Assembly (NCBI GenBank): GCA_028095005.1
Contig: CM051459.1
Coordinates: 135,371,657-135,435,656, forward strand
From: Rhynchospora pubera
Taxonomy: Eukaryota > Streptophyta > Magnoliopsida > Poales > Cyperaceae
Direction of reading: 5' to 3'
Length of the DNA: 64,000 bases
The position numbers and the translations under genes were made by a program. Shown here piece by piece: positions 1 through 12,840 of the stretch; positions within the stretch are counted from its first letter, which is position 1; each line of letters begins with the position of its first letter. Below the pieces are notes generated by a model. The model had not been told where the DNA came from. It ran no database searches and worked only from the letters and a program-made list of their open reading frames with translations.

Positions 1-2556
1 TTTATGGAAATTTTGCTTGTATGACAAACTCTTTATAAAATAAATTCAATTTATATATTTATTTTGAAATAAAAAGATAAGTAAGTTGTAGGTTACTTTT
101 GCACAAGTTAACATGGATAACACTTTTATAATATTAAATTCATATCTACAAGCTGTAGCAATGTAGTATCATTTACAAAATAATAGATGTGCATATTCAA
201 AATTTTAACGGCATGCTGCTTTATGATTTTTTTTTTGTTTTGTTTTTCTTTATATAGATATTTAAGGTTAAAACATGCAAGCATATAATATATCACTAAC
301 AACATTATTATTAAAGGTCGTGATATGATACAACGGAATGTACAAAGTGTAATGATATTAGATAATGTTGAGTTACTAATTATAGTTTTCTTTTATCATT
401 ATTTAATAATATATCTGTTATTATTATCATTGTTTTCCAATTTGTTGTAAAATTTCTTTTATTCTTCTCTCCTTTCTTTTTCATTCAATGCATGTATATC
501 TATGCAGACTGTAAATTGACATTAAATCTCATTATATTTTAAGTAGTTAATCAGAGACAAACTAAAATGTTTCTTTTTACACAAAAATGTATTTCTTCTC
601 CTTCTTCTTTTTTATAACTACATTAATAATTGCATGTATTAGCTCATAACTAATCAATTTTGTTGCAAAGATGGCATATAAATAATAGGTGGATCATTTC
701 ACAACTACAAATATTTTTCTAGTTAAAACAAAGACTTAATAGTATAATATTTACTTGTGATTATGAAAATATATTTTTAAATAAATTTTATATTTTATAT
801 CTTTTATATCTAGTTAGTTGTGGTTTCAATATGATGACATAAAGTTACAATAATTTATAACATTTATGTTATATAGATGAAATATTGTATGCATGAACTG
901 GATCAATATAGTAATAGTATGTTGTGTATTTAGTTTTTATTTGTGTTATGCGTCCATATTTTAAGTTATGTATAGTTCAAAAAGGATATTATGTTAAGTG
1001 TAGTATCAACTGACTAACTTAAATTTTAGAATGTAAATTAGTTCTTTAAAAAGAGAGAGGTACATATAAGTTGTAGCTAGAATATATATATATATATAGA
1101 TATATTATGTGTATATGTGTTCTAATTATGTCATGTATAAATATTCAATTAATACTCGAGATATAGTTTGATACAAAATAAATATTAAGTCCTAATTTAT
1201 GCATTGTAGTCTTGTACTTAGTTCTTAAATTCTATAGAAATAGTTTTTATTTAATTTGTATTTGCTTTGTGTTGTATAAATTAAAATTTTTAGGATCACC
1301 ATGTTATAAGTAGAATTATTAATAACAACACGTAGGCATTATCAAGATTTACAATAACTCAAGTTATAGAAAAGATCATGATATTCCAATAAAATTAATT
1401 TCTGAAATTTGAAAATTCTTTGAAGTCAATTTTCTTGTCCTAAAAAAAAAAAGGAAGAATTGTTAGTTAATGCTTTTCATTGATGTTTGTACATTGGACC
1501 TGAGTAAGATAGATATAGTCTTGTCTGAAATTTTTCATATAGTTCTATTCATGCCACAAGTTCAATTATTAGTGTATATATAGTTTCATAAATTATTATT
1601 TTTATTAATTATTGTATTTTTTTTAATTCTAAAAATATAGATAATTAATTATATTTGTATTTGCTCATGATTGTAAAATTTATCTCTTTTTAGATGAGTC
1701 TGCTCATGAAAAAAAAACTATTGTAATAATAAGCTGTTTCTTTTATCTAATAAATAGAATTGTACACAAATTACATTTTTTTATTAATTATATCGGTGCA
1801 CTTGTTTTATTTTATTTTATTTTTTTTTATAAACCTAGAATGATTGGACCAATAGTTAAACTAACTAAATATTTATATTATGTACATTAAAATAGTTTAT
1901 TTAAAATTCTATGTACTTTTATTTAGATCAAGTTAAAATGAAGTAAGCGTAAATATTAATAAAGTTATCAACATATTCTATGTTTAAAGTTAATTAAGTA
2001 GTTACATGTAGTATTAAATAATTGCTCATGTAAGGTGCATAGTTACACAACACATGCATACTAAATAAAATTTTCATAACTTGTCTATATATATTTAGTT
2101 CTTGTATTTCATGTAAATAGCGTAAAATCTAAAATAATATATATACTAATCACATAATCACATGATAATGTTAACTAAATTTAAAATCATATACTACAAT
2201 ATGTTAGCAATAGAGTTAAACTAATAGAACATAATAAAGTTGAAACTACAATCACGATCTATTGCTTTGGTACAAGATTTATATCAATGCTGCTTAGCCA
2301 CCAGTTTTGATATTAATTTTAAAAATATGTAGGGTATTTCTTTTCTTCTTTGACTGGCTATCAAAGAAGCAAAGGATACTCTGATATTTTGGTACTAGCA
2401 ACTGAAGTGGAATTTTATGAATGATTAAAGAATGATCTTAACAAAACATTAAACAATGAAAGTAAATAGTACTTTAAAATTTGGGTGACGTAATAAAAGC
2501 GTTAGTAGTTCACAATTACATGCGCGTTTTCGTTCAGAGGACTGAACGTTACTTTT
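1..2556. other. AT-rich gene-free stretch, probably inner 3' part of an LTR element
   Basis: I see no coding region, RNA gene or clear repeat here; the DNA is very AT-rich with stop codons in all frames. Because a polypurine tract and an LTR follow directly, this may be the long untranslated 3' inner part of a retrotransposon whose 5' half lies outside the window. That is inference; plain intergenic DNA joined to an old insertion is the alternative. Confidence 0.4.
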
Positions 2557-2568
2557 AGGGGGGAGGGA
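2557..2568 (+). other. Polypurine tract before the 3' LTR
   Basis: The purine run AGGGGGGAGGGA ends exactly where the LTR begins (TGTAACA at 2569). A purine tract abutting an LTR start is the plus-strand priming site of LTR retroelements, so the LTR that follows is a 3' LTR and not a random repeat. Confidence 0.7.
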
Positions 2569-5238
2569 TGTAACATTTCTAAAATTTAGCTTTATTTATT
2601 ATATTTTTTTATAAATAAATAAATAAAAACAATATATTTCAACTAATATTTCATGCATCTTAAATAAATTCTTACATAATGCATGCATATCATATTCATT
2701 AGCATAGTAATGTCATGAAAACGATTTCTGCACAAACCATGTCATCAATAGCACTTTGGGGTTCATTTTGGTATGCATCATACCTTTTTCTTCCACTCAC
2801 TCTCTCTCTCCCACTCTAATTAATACAAACCCATCTACTCTCTCTCTTTTCTCCTCTTCCACCGTCCAAACCAAAGAAAAGAAAAGAAAAAAAAATAGAA
2901 GAGAAAACAAAACCCATCTCATTCTCTCTTTCTCTCCACATTTTCGGCCTACACAAAACCAAGCACAAAAATTAGTAGAAAAATCTGAAAAATTCGGGAA
3001 AAATGGGAAATGGATAGTAGAAGTCAAGAGATGAACATGCAAGTTGTTTATTTTCGGTTTTGAGCAATTTTCATGTAAGTTTTTCTTTTTCCATCATTTA
3101 TTTCGGTTTTTCCACTTTGCATGGTTGAAAAATAGTGGTTTTAGTTAAATCTTTGGTTATTGTGGTAAATGAATAATATCTAAACTTTTTGTTTGAGGTT
3201 TATATGATATTTAGAGTTCATGACAATTTTTAAACCTTGCATGCAAACAAAAATGCATGATCTAGATTTTATTTAAGTTAAAATAATAAATTTCGGATTT
3301 TTAAGTAAAAATCCAGATTTTGTGTCGAAAAGTATGAGGATTTCGAATTTATTGATAATTTTTTTAGATTTTTGGTTGTGCATGATGCAATACAAATTTT
3401 CTTATGGTAATATGTGGCATTTGTAGTTACTTTAACTAATTTCTGAAATTTTATAAGTTTAGGGGTTTTTATGAAGATTTTAAGAATATTAATGCAAGTG
3501 TTAACTTGTTGAAAATGCATGTATGATTTTGTGTTGTTAAGCATTTAATCTTTTGCATAAATACTTCTTTTGGATCTTTTAAAATCTGGCCTATTTGAAA
3601 AACGTGTGAATTTTGAGGAAATTTTGCATATAATTGCATCATGGTACTTCATGTTTATAAATGCATGAAATTATAGCTTAGGAAATAAATTTGTATATTT
3701 AAATGGTTTGCATGCATAAAATACCTTATGACAAAAATTTGGACAGCAAACAAACATTTCATTCTTTATGATTTTTGACATGAAAAATATAATAGAATGA
3801 CATAAAATATAGTGCTACTTAATATGGTTATATTGTAGATGCATTTGGACATTATAACTCATTGTTTTACAAGCTAACGTGGAAGTTACGAAGCAAATTG
3901 TGTTATTTTTCAAATCTGGAATTTTTATTAAAGTTAGGGAGTTTAAGAGGTTTAATTTTGGAAATTTGGTTAACCTTAGACTTTGAGAACGAGAAGACTA
4001 GTATAGAGTTGCTGAGACGATCGAACCACGATAGGTCACGATATTCTTCTACTTTTGTCAGGTGCGGATTTCACATGAACCTTGATTTTCATTATTAGAA
4101 ATTTAATACATGAACTGTGCATGTTGTTGTCTCTTGAATGCATTTATTTGAGCATGAAGTTGATATTATATTTATATTATGGTTATCACATTATTATTTG
4201 CATATGAATTGTGAACATGTTGTATGGTATTTCGATTGATTGTTTGTGGATGATGTGCATGTGGATTTTGTTACTACTTGTTCAGAGTATCAGATTGACA
4301 AGGTTTCGTCTGGGGCCGGTTAGCTACCGTGCTGCCAGATCGCTGTGTAGTGTAGCGCTCTTGCACAGGGCCCAGTATGCCCGAATCTGGACGGGGTATG
4401 GGTGGTCAAGTCTGTGTGACAAGTATGATCTTATGTTGTATGTGATTGTATGAGATTTTATATTTGATTGTGATAATGTGATTGTGTGTGGCTCGTGTGG
4501 GCGTTGTAACCAGACCAATGGTATATTGCATCTGACTAGTAAGGATTGGTATAAGCCAACACAGACAGATGTGGATTGTGGTGAGACGGACGTGGGTTCT
4601 GGTGGGCAGTTCGTAGCTTGGTGAGTCATCTGTTTTGTGTAGTACCAGACTTAGTTTTTATTTAGAAAACCAATAACACAGCCGACTTTTGCTATCATTT
4701 TGTTCGTTGGTTGCCGTAATTGGTTGATTAGTCGGCTCATCATTTCTTATAGCATGTTTGAACTTGAATTACTATTATATCTATTTTCTTCGTGTGTATT
4801 TTAATTCTAAAGGTGAAAGTCAATGTTCATGTGACTGGAACTAAAAATCGCACTGAGAAATTTATTTCTCATTCTCTGCTTTTGCTTTGTTTCCACGGTG
4901 GTTGTGGGTTCCAGGTATTGAAGTGACAAAAGCGAGAAGTTCTATGTGAAGAAAATCAATCAGCTGGTTTGCCATCAGGGGTTGAAATATTTGATTAAAT
5001 ACTAGATGGAGTACAGTGTTGTTATAATTAAACACCATTCACTTTACTTCAAATGGTATCCGATTTGATTTGGAGGGATATTATCTAGGTTTTTTCATAT
5101 GTATTATTTTATAAATATTATGATGGCAAATGTATTTAATTATGTTATTGGCTTGCATATTTGTTTTCACCGTCTTGTGTCTATTTTTCAATAAAATATG
5201 CACGGCGGGCTGTGCCACCCCTAACTTGGGGTGTTACA
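2569..5238 (+). mobile_element. LTR of a Ty3/gypsy-type retrotransposon (3' LTR)
   Basis: The segment starts TGTAACA and ends TGTTACA, giving the TG...CA ends and short inverted repeat usual for an LTR, and is preceded by a polypurine tract. At about 2.67 kb it is long, and start/end words of this kind are common in the Del/Tekay group of plant gypsy elements; that lineage call is weak because no pol gene is in view. The middle (about 4250-4640) is more GC-rich than the rest. The other LTR and the coding part are not in the window, so the target duplication cannot be checked. Short open frames inside it look like chance. Confidence 0.65.
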
Positions 5239-5442
5239 TACTGTGCACGGTGCACCCTATTTTAGAACTCAAATCTGAGGTCGCGCGGACCATGATGGAT
5301 GGCCCTAATTTATGCTCTACCTATTTTATGCTATACCAAGTCTATATATTTGGATACCTAATGCCTTTCCCTCCAAACCAAATCTAAACCCCTCTCTCTT
5401 TCTTGTGTGTGTGTGAACATTTAATACTACTTCAGCTTGAAA
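5239..5442 (+). promoter_or_regulatory. Core promoter and 5' leader of the GASA gene
   Basis: Only about 200 bp separate the end of the LTR from the GASA start codon. A TATA-like word (TCTATATATT) lies at 5341-5350, about 95 bp before the ATG, followed by a CT-rich and GT-rich leader. Any regulatory sites further upstream would lie in, or have been pushed away by, the LTR. Confidence 0.5.
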
Positions 5443-6987
5443 ATGGTGGCCATGGCTAAGTTTCTTCTTGTCCTGGCAGTTGCCATCCTAACCATTTCCA
5501 TGGTTGAATCCAAGGTTTGATTACTACTTTTGAGCAATGTGGCTTATTTGGGCTTAGTTATGTAAATACCGTGTTGGTATCTGCTATCAGTCCCCATCTA
5601 GTAAACAAATAATTGCTATTTAGCTGAAGAATAGATTTGGCTATAAAATATTCAAGAAATCATGAAAAATGGTGCAAATCATTGCGGATCCGTTTGTTAC
5701 CAACTTTGGTTCTGCTACTGTTGCATATTATTGTTCCACACTACTATGTATGCATGTACTGGCCATACCTTGCCAGAAGAATCCCCTTTTCTGTATAAAT
5801 TTGTGTTATGTTTTGTTGGTCATAGGTTAACTTGTGGCTAAATAAGTCATTGCCCATTGGTCATTAATAGCACAAATGAGTAAACGAGTTCCAGTATATA
5901 AGTACTTTGCACTGGTGTGGACTGAGCAACCACAGAATGAACCAACAAGTAGATCAATCTATGCTGGCTTTAGGCATGTAATTGTTGCTGACATTGTGTT
6001 GTTACATCTATTATAGTTAAAGGAGACTAATAATGCCGAAGAGCAGCATCAACTGGAGAGGGTATGAATTTGTTTTTCTTGAAAATACATTCAATATAAT
6101 TCGGTTTTGGTACAGGTTGCGAATCCTAGGTAGCTATGTAATTTTAATAATACTAATTTCAATTATTTTTTTTTCAAATTTCAGGTTAATGGACAAGGAG
6201 GTCAGAAAAATGGACAGGGATCTCTCCAGAGCTCCCGTAAGTTTTAACACTTCACTGGTTGTTTGTAAAATCACTTAAATATTTGAGATGGAGAAACATC
6301 AAAAGGTTCAAGCCTCAAGCTGATGTAAACGTATTTTGGAGGCTACTAGGTCCACACTTCCAATTATAGCATGCAAATCATCGAATTTAAATTGAGATAA
6401 GACCACCAAATTTAGGAATCAATGTACGAAAAAAGAGTATCCAAGCATTGAAAACAAACAATGGGCTTCAAACTTCAAAGAGAACAGTTTCAATTATCTC
6501 ACTACCCCACTTGTACCATGTACGGAGTACGGTGTACCAAAGGTTACAATCTTAGATCTTATTCCAGACCTGACAAGATGATCTAGTGGTTGGACGGTAG
6601 CATCACAAACTGATTCTTAACCAACTAATGTTAGCGTTTATTGTTGTTTTCTGTCTTGGGTTTTTGTTACTCTATTAAATTATTCTCTTAATTCACATTG
6701 TACATCAAAAAATGAATGAACCTGACTGTACAATGAACAAATTCATAAAAATCAGAAGCTATTTCCAAACATTTTACAATCTAAACGGGTCAAATATTTG
6801 AACAGAATGCCCAGAGCAATGCTTAAGGAGGTGCTCCCAGACTCGGTACAAAAAGCCATGCCTGTTCTTCTGCCTGAAATGCTGCCGAGCATGTCTTTGT
6901 GTCCCGTCTGGGTACTATGGAAACAAGGAAGAGTGCCCCTGCTACAACAACTGGAAGACCAAGAGAGGCGGCCCCAGATGCCCCTAA
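5443..6987 (+). CDS. GASA/snakin (gibberellin-regulated) cysteine-rich peptide, four exons
   Basis: Exons 5443-5514, 6017-6061, 6185-6236 and 6806-6987 join through GT-AG introns into a 116-residue protein. The first 24 residues (MVAMAKFLLVLAVAILTI...) form a signal peptide, so the product is secreted. A short polar, Gly/Gln-rich spacer follows. The last ~60 residues carry the complete 12-cysteine GASA domain: the CxxxCxxxC start, a CxxCC group, the CLCVPSGYYGNKEECPC stretch and the ending GGPRCP. A Gln codon is split across intron 3 (C/AA), and the reading frame closes exactly, which supports the exon model. Family members act in the cell wall or apoplast in growth, hormone response and defence; the exact role here is unknown. 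The ATG at 5443 could be replaced by the in-frame ATG at 5452. It lies directly downstream of a retrotransposon LTR. Confidence 0.93.
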
Positions 6988-7487
6988 ATTTTTTGCGATT
7001 ATTACATTATTTGACATTAAGCATATTGCTTTCACATTCCTATATTTCTCTACTAATTCAGTATGATGCGCCTGCAGTATTATTGAGTTGTCCAATCAAA
7101 CTCAAATGGAGTTTAGGATTGGAGCAAGGCGCTCTATTATTATAGCAAGATGTGTTGTGTTTTACTGAATTTATTGATTAGTATCTATGAATTAGTTATT
7201 TTTGTTAATGCCTACTTGCATGTGATCGCTTGGAATTACCTGATTAGTTTAAAGATGAAACATCGTCTTTTTTTTTCCCCTTGAGATGCTCAATTTGCTA
7301 ATCTGTAAAATTAGAACAGAGAGAATATAAGTGAACTTAGGAACGGAAGGACATAGTATTTTTCTTCTTGCATTGTTTTCTATAAACGAAAGCATCTTAC
7401 CCATTGTACAATGCTCTTAATACTACAATTGCCAATAAAAATTAAATAAACGAACGAATAAATGAAGAAATGCCTGCAATTATTTCT
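6988..7487. other. Intergenic between GASA 3' end and PPR relic
   Basis: This holds the GASA 3' untranslated region and the end of the oppositely oriented PPR relic. I see T-rich DNA but no convincing gene or repeat. The two genes are convergent, about 500 bp apart. Confidence 0.5.
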
Positions 7488-9557
7488 TCACCAATAATCG
7501 CCACAAGAACATAAACCATCCTTAAAATAGTGAAACCTATGGGAGTCCCTCACCAAAATCTCTCTTTTTGTGACTTTCGAAATGTACTTAGTTGCATTAT
7601 GACAATCCCCGCAAACCCTTAAATTCTTGTGGATCCTGATAACTGATCCAGGTGCTGAGTTCATTAACCCAAAAACAATTGCTAGTTTCTCACTATGCAT
7701 AGCCAATGATCTTTCCTTCGTCTCTTCCTCCACATCATGCAATGCAAAATTAGTATCAGGCACATAGCCTTCTCGCTTAATTCTAGCCATCAGTTTCTCT
7801 AACTCTACATAGATCTGAGATGATTGCGGCTTAGTCTTATCACCTACTAAAAACTTGTACACCCTATTTTTCACCTCTATCACCGTAAAACCATCATTTC
7901 TCTTCACACCTTTTCTCCTCATCAGCCCTTTAACCTTGTCAGCTTCCTTTCCCTTTCCTAGAGAGCAGAATATATTTGACAATAGAACATACCAACCAGA
8001 ATTTGTTGAGTCAAGCCTAAATAATTCTTTTGCAGCTATTTCTGCTAATTTTGCATTCCGATGTATTCTACATGCACCCAATAATGACCCCCAGACACTT
8101 GAATCGGGAGTTATTGGCATTTTCTTAATAAACTCATTTGCTTCTTTTAATTTTCCAGCTCTACCCAAAAGATCAACCATACAAGCATAATGTTCAGCAC
8201 GAGGCATGATACCATATTCACTTGTCATAGAATTGAAGTATCTCCACCCTTCATCAATTAAGCCAGCATGGCTGCATGCCGATAGAACTGAAACAAATAC
8301 AATGTGGTCTGGTCGTACCAACCCTCTCATCGTTTCAAAAAGGAGCAGTGCGTCTGTACCTCGACCATGCATGCCATAACCTGAGATCATAGTGCTCCAT
8401 GAAACCAAACTTCTCTCCTACATCCGATCAAACATTCTCCTGGCACATGCCAAACTACCACGTTTCACATACATATCAACTAGTGCTGTCTCGGAAACCA
8501 AGTTCTTATCCAAAAAGTTTCTAATAACAAAAACATGGATAAATCTGGCATGCGTAAGGCAGGACAACATAGAATTTGCACAAGCACGAATAATTCCAAG
8601 AACGGTCACACTGTCTGGTTTAACACAAAGCACCCTTGTATTCCTGAATAGCTGCAATGCTTCTAAATACATGTCATTCTGACCATAACCTTCAATCATG
8701 GAACTCCAAGACACCAAATCCTTCACAGGCATTCGATCAAACATGTGGCGTGCAAACCCCACCTTCCTGCAGCGTGCAAACATACCGACCAATGCATTTT
8801 GCATAGCCAAATCAAACTGGAGCCCATTTCTTATAACAAAACTATACAACTCATCAGCCACTTCCCCATTTACAGCACACGGTATAACATTCAAGAATGT
8901 AGCCCGATTAGGTCTAATCCCCTGTTCCACCATCCTCTTAAACAAGCGAAAACCTTCTTCTCTCTTCCCATTCCACCCGAAACAACCAATCATGGTAGTC
9001 CAGGAAACCACATTTCACTCAGACATTCCATCGAACACCTTATGTGCTGCATCCACATCTCCACGACTCCACATTTTTCATACATAAATACCAACGCATT
9101 AGAAATAGCCAAATCACCAACCAAACCCATCCGCTCCGCATCCTTATGGATTCTAACCCTAGCTTCTACAGCACATAAATAACCGCATGATTTGATCACA
9201 GGCGGGAATGTAAACCGGTCGGGTTCGAGTTGTGGGTAAGTACCGGGGGATGAACCAAGGAGATGGGAGTACAGAGAAAGCGCTTGATCATGTAAATTGG
9301 AATCGGTGTAGGCACGTAGGAGGAGATTGAAGGAAAAAGTGGAGGTGAAAGGGGCAGTGGGGTAAAAGGGAGAGTAGAGAGGAGAGAATGTGAGAAGTGA
9401 GGGAAGCCGAGGAGAGAGTAGCGAGAGGCCAAGGCGGCGGTGAAGGAAAGGTTGGAAGGAAAGTGGCGGAGTGTGGCGGCATGGAGGGTTTGGAGAGAGA
9501 GGAGGGATGAAGATGTTTGGATGAGAGAAGTGACTTGGCTTTGGTACTAGGCGCCAT
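7488..9557 (-). pseudogene. PPR protein of the PLS-DYW class, broken
   Basis: Read on the minus strand, the region gives a typical intron-less PLS-type pentatricopeptide protein: repeated motifs such as VSWTTMIGCFGWNG, VSWSSMIEGYGQND and VSWSTMISGYGMHGRG, then E/E+ motifs and a complete DYW domain with HSEKLA, CGDCH and the terminal CGDYW. Intact relatives edit C to U in organelle RNA. Here the frame is broken. TGA at 9015-9017 stands where Arg or similar is expected in 'MSE(R)NVVSW', and TAG at 8418-8420 interrupts 'FDRM(.)ERSLVSW'. Frameshifts are needed near 9040-9060 and 9330-9400, and probably a third near 9530-9550. The C-terminal 307 codons are clean. It is either a recent pseudogene or, less likely, a poorly sequenced gene; I favour pseudogene. 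Confidence 0.88.
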
Positions 9558-10436
9558 TGATGTCTGATTCAAATTCATTTTTTGAATGGTTATATACAGA
9601 CCAAAGTAACGTGCTTGAAGGAATGAAGGGTGGTTTAAGTGATTTTAGTAAACTTTTCCCAATTAGGTGAAAATGTTTTAAGTTGTGGAATGAGATTAAA
9701 ATAGAATTATATTGGTTACCATTAATTTGCTTTATACTTAAATTATTGATTTTTATTTTACTACTTAAATTATTGATAATATAGTAATTTTATTAAATAT
9801 GGCCTCGTTATGTTCTTTACTATTAAAAAAAATTAAAGTGAAGGCTACTTGGAAGACCCGTATTAATTGGGCGGAAGTAGGGGAACATTTGTAAGATCTG
9901 TCTGAGGTCAAGTATACACACGCGCACATATATATATATATAACTAGATATATTGGTTTTCTCCATAAAGCATTGGTTGCACTGGTACCATACATAAAAT
10001 AAGATTTATTATTATTTATCAATCTAAGTGGGGGATTATTGAAAATAGTCTGATAAATGCGTGAAGATGTGCACTGAGAAGATACGATCAATAGATGCCA
10101 TGAGAGGATGCGATGAAAAGGTGCTATGGGTGGATGTCATGTGCAAATATCATGGAAGGGTGCTTTGATTGGATGCCATGAAAGGTCTTGATGAAAATAT
10201 ATGTAGCCTATATAAATAAGTAGGAAATTATTGAAATTAGCTTAATAAATGTGTGATTGTGAAGAGCTGCATTGAGAAGATGCGATGTGCAGATGTGATC
10301 AAAAGGTGTCATGGACAGATGCCATAAAAGGGTGTCATGAACGGATGCCATGAGCAAACTGTTTTTGATTGTGAAGAGCTGCATTGAGAAGATGCGATAA
10401 AAAGTGTCATGTGCAGATGCGATGAAAATGTGTCAT
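9558..10436. repeat. Intergenic DNA with degenerate tandem-like repeats
   Basis: The first ~450 bp are AT-rich without features. From about 10040 the sequence is full of related words: GAGAAGATGCGAT, GTGTCATG, GATGCCATGA. The block GATTGTGAAGAGCTGCATTG occurs at about 10254 and again at about 10367. The same repeat continues on the far side of the CACTA element (15976-16025), which shows that the element landed inside this repeat block. Confidence 0.55.
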
Positions 10437-10455
10437 CACTACGCGAAATTTTGGC

Positions 10456-10912
10456 TTCTGTAACGGTTAATAAAAGGTATCTGTAACGGTACACGAAACG
10501 ATATTGTAGCCCCAGTTACAGAATGTCTAATAACCGTTATAGATCTATAACGGTTATTAGACAATAACCGTTACAGTAGCCCCTCTTCTGTAACGGTTAT
10601 TATCTAATAATCGTTATAGTATTATGCAAGGGAAATATGGTACAGCTTTTTGGAGAACATGTGTAACGGTTATTATCTAATAACCGTTACAGAAGATTGG
10701 CTTCTGTAACGGTTATTATCTAATAACCGTTATGGTATTGTGGACGGAACGATACATTTGGAGAACATATAACGGTTATTAGATAATAACTGTTACAGAA
10801 TCCAATCTTCTGTAACGGTTATTACCTAATAACCGTTACAGATAATGTTTATAATAAAAAAAAATGAAATTATAATATTCTGTAACGGTTATTCCTTAAT
10901 AACCGTTACAGA
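10456..10912. repeat. Left subterminal repeats of the CACTA element
   Basis: Many copies of CTGTAACGGTTATT and its reverse complement AATAACCGTTACAG lie head to head, forming short hairpins. In CACTA elements such subterminal arrays bind the TNPA-type protein; that function is inferred by analogy. Confidence 0.8.
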
Positions 10913-11148
10913 AGGTCCTTTTTTTTATTTCGCTTTTTTGATTGGCTAGCCCAATTTGCTAGCCGAATTGGTACCAAATTGGTACCCAATTTACATTAGA
11001 TAACACATGCAGCATACTGTTACAATTCAATCCAGTACTCCAAGAGATGCTTATCTGAACACTCATTAAAGCACGCAACTCTTCATATGATTACAATTCA
11101 AATTAAAGCACGCAACTCTTCATATTTTCAGTTTCAAACTCATTTCTA

Positions 11149-11240
11149 CTATAAATGACCAAACTGTAGAACCCCACGCCTTTTCAGTTTCAAACTAATT
11201 TCTCACTTCTCCCTCCTATCTCTCTACTCAAAAACCAACC
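11149..11240 (+). promoter_or_regulatory. Likely core promoter of the first CACTA-borne gene
   Basis: A TATA-like word (CTATAAATG) at 11149-11157 lies about 85 bp before the ATG, followed by a CT-rich leader. The placement fits a normal plant promoter, so the gene may be transcribed from inside the element. Confidence 0.45.
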
Positions 11241-12840
11241 ATGGAAAACCTTGATCCCATCAGAGTTGATGAAGACGACATCACTGCTCCGGCCAGTGCA
11301 GAGATCACCAAATCCATTGTCATCCAAACCATGAAAGGTGTAACTTTGCTTGATGTCATGATAGAGATGAGAAGACGCCTCCCTGCAGGACAACACAGAG
11401 TGACTACACTCCTAGAAAACCGATTTCTCATAATCAGCCCCTCTGAGCAATGGCGCGATGAGATGTTTAGAAAAGGCACTATTGAAATCACATATGGAAA
11501 CAACATGAGGCGGCCATTTCCCATCCTCATTGATCCTCCAAGGGAACTAGACCCCAGAGCAGACAGTGTGAGGCTATGGGTAAGAATTGCTGATCTTCCA
11601 TTTGGATGGTGCTCATGGTATGGAGCAAACATCTTTTTCTCTTTTGGTACAGTTTTACATGCTGATGCACCAACATACATGGGTATAGATGCCAGATTTG
11701 CTAGAGTTGAAGTATTGGTTGAACATAGGGATAGAATACCAGCCTCTCGTGCATTTGAATTACACAGAAGAAATGGAAAAATTGACCTACTTCGGGTTCA
11801 GTACGTAGTTGAGGAACCACAAATCAGAAACCCACGTCATGAATACATCAAAGCTTTGCCTAGGATTGAATGGTCCCCTGCTGATGAGGCAAGACTGCAA
11901 AGTATCAATCCACCTGTTAGGGTTGATTCTGGCAGTACTACAACCATGCGACAGAGCAAGAGAAAAGCAAAGAAAAAGGCTGCAAAAACCACAACCCCCA
12001 ATAATACTCAAGCAAAAAAAAGGAAGATAGATGAGGTCATCCCCTCAATGATTACTAGATCACAAACCAAGGAAGGAAGCAGAACTAAGGAGACAGGAGT
12101 TCTCATTGGAGACACCAGGGTAATCAAACCTACAAGCTCTAGTTCTAAAGGAAAAGGAGTACAAGAAGATCTTGAGGCACAGTTCAGGAAGGAGATGAAA
12201 CAGGCTAGGAAAGAGAGCCACAGAGCTCAACATGAGGGCCCAGGACACACCAATGGGCCCAGTGTACCCCCTGGGTTCAACCTAAGCTCTCAGGAGACTG
12301 ATACTGAGGATGAAAAAACTGACACAGAGAGTGACAATACAACCCCTACTGAGGACCAATCAGTCGATGAACTCATGAAGACACCCTCAGAGGAGCCCAG
12401 CAAGATGTCATTCTCCACAGAAGGTAACTCTACAATCACATTTCTTTCTAGTAACAATATGTGCAGAAGTCCTAAATAGCTTAGAGAATAGCTTCTTTCT
12501 AGACAATATGTGCAAAAGCCCTAAATAACTTCTTTAGTTTAGAGAATACATAAATCCTAGTTTAGAGAATAGCTCTACATAAATCCTAGTTTAGAGAATA
12601 GCTTCTTTCCAGACAATATGTAAAGATCATATTCTTTAAATTCATTTCAATCTTTACGTGTATTATAAGATCCTTATTTTGTTTATCCTTGTATAATCTT
12701 TACATAAATATACATTTAACTTTTTCAATAATTGCACTGACTTGAAAACAGACATGGAAAAAATCTTCATGGATTTGGCAAAGAAGCAGGAAGAAGCAAA
12801 GAAGAGTAATGGCTCCACTGATGACACATCCTCTACCTAG
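11241..12840 (+). CDS. Transposon-borne DUF4283-like protein with basic/acidic tail, two exons
   Basis: Exon 1 is 11241-12423 and exon 2 is 12752-12840; the GT-AG intron has phase 1 and rebuilds an Asp codon, giving 423 residues. Without splicing the frame stops soon after 12423, so the spliced model is better. Residues ~30-190 resemble the plant DUF4283 fold: an alternating strand pattern, 'RLWVRIADLPFGW', a conserved Gly/Val-Leu stretch and 'ARFARVEVLVE'. Residues ~235-290 are rich in Lys/Arg (KRKAKKKAAK, a likely nuclear signal), then comes an acidic Ser/Thr/Asp/Glu-rich tail ending in a short Lys-rich helix. DUF4283 proteins are typical of plant transposon and LINE-related genes; the function is not known. 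It is not a transposase by any motif I can see. The DUF4283 call rests on pattern reading only. Confidence 0.7.

Noticed and set aside
6798..7145. 115-codon frame over the GASA last exon
   Set aside because: It is another frame of the GASA exon; the cysteine-rich frame with correct splicing is clearly the real one.
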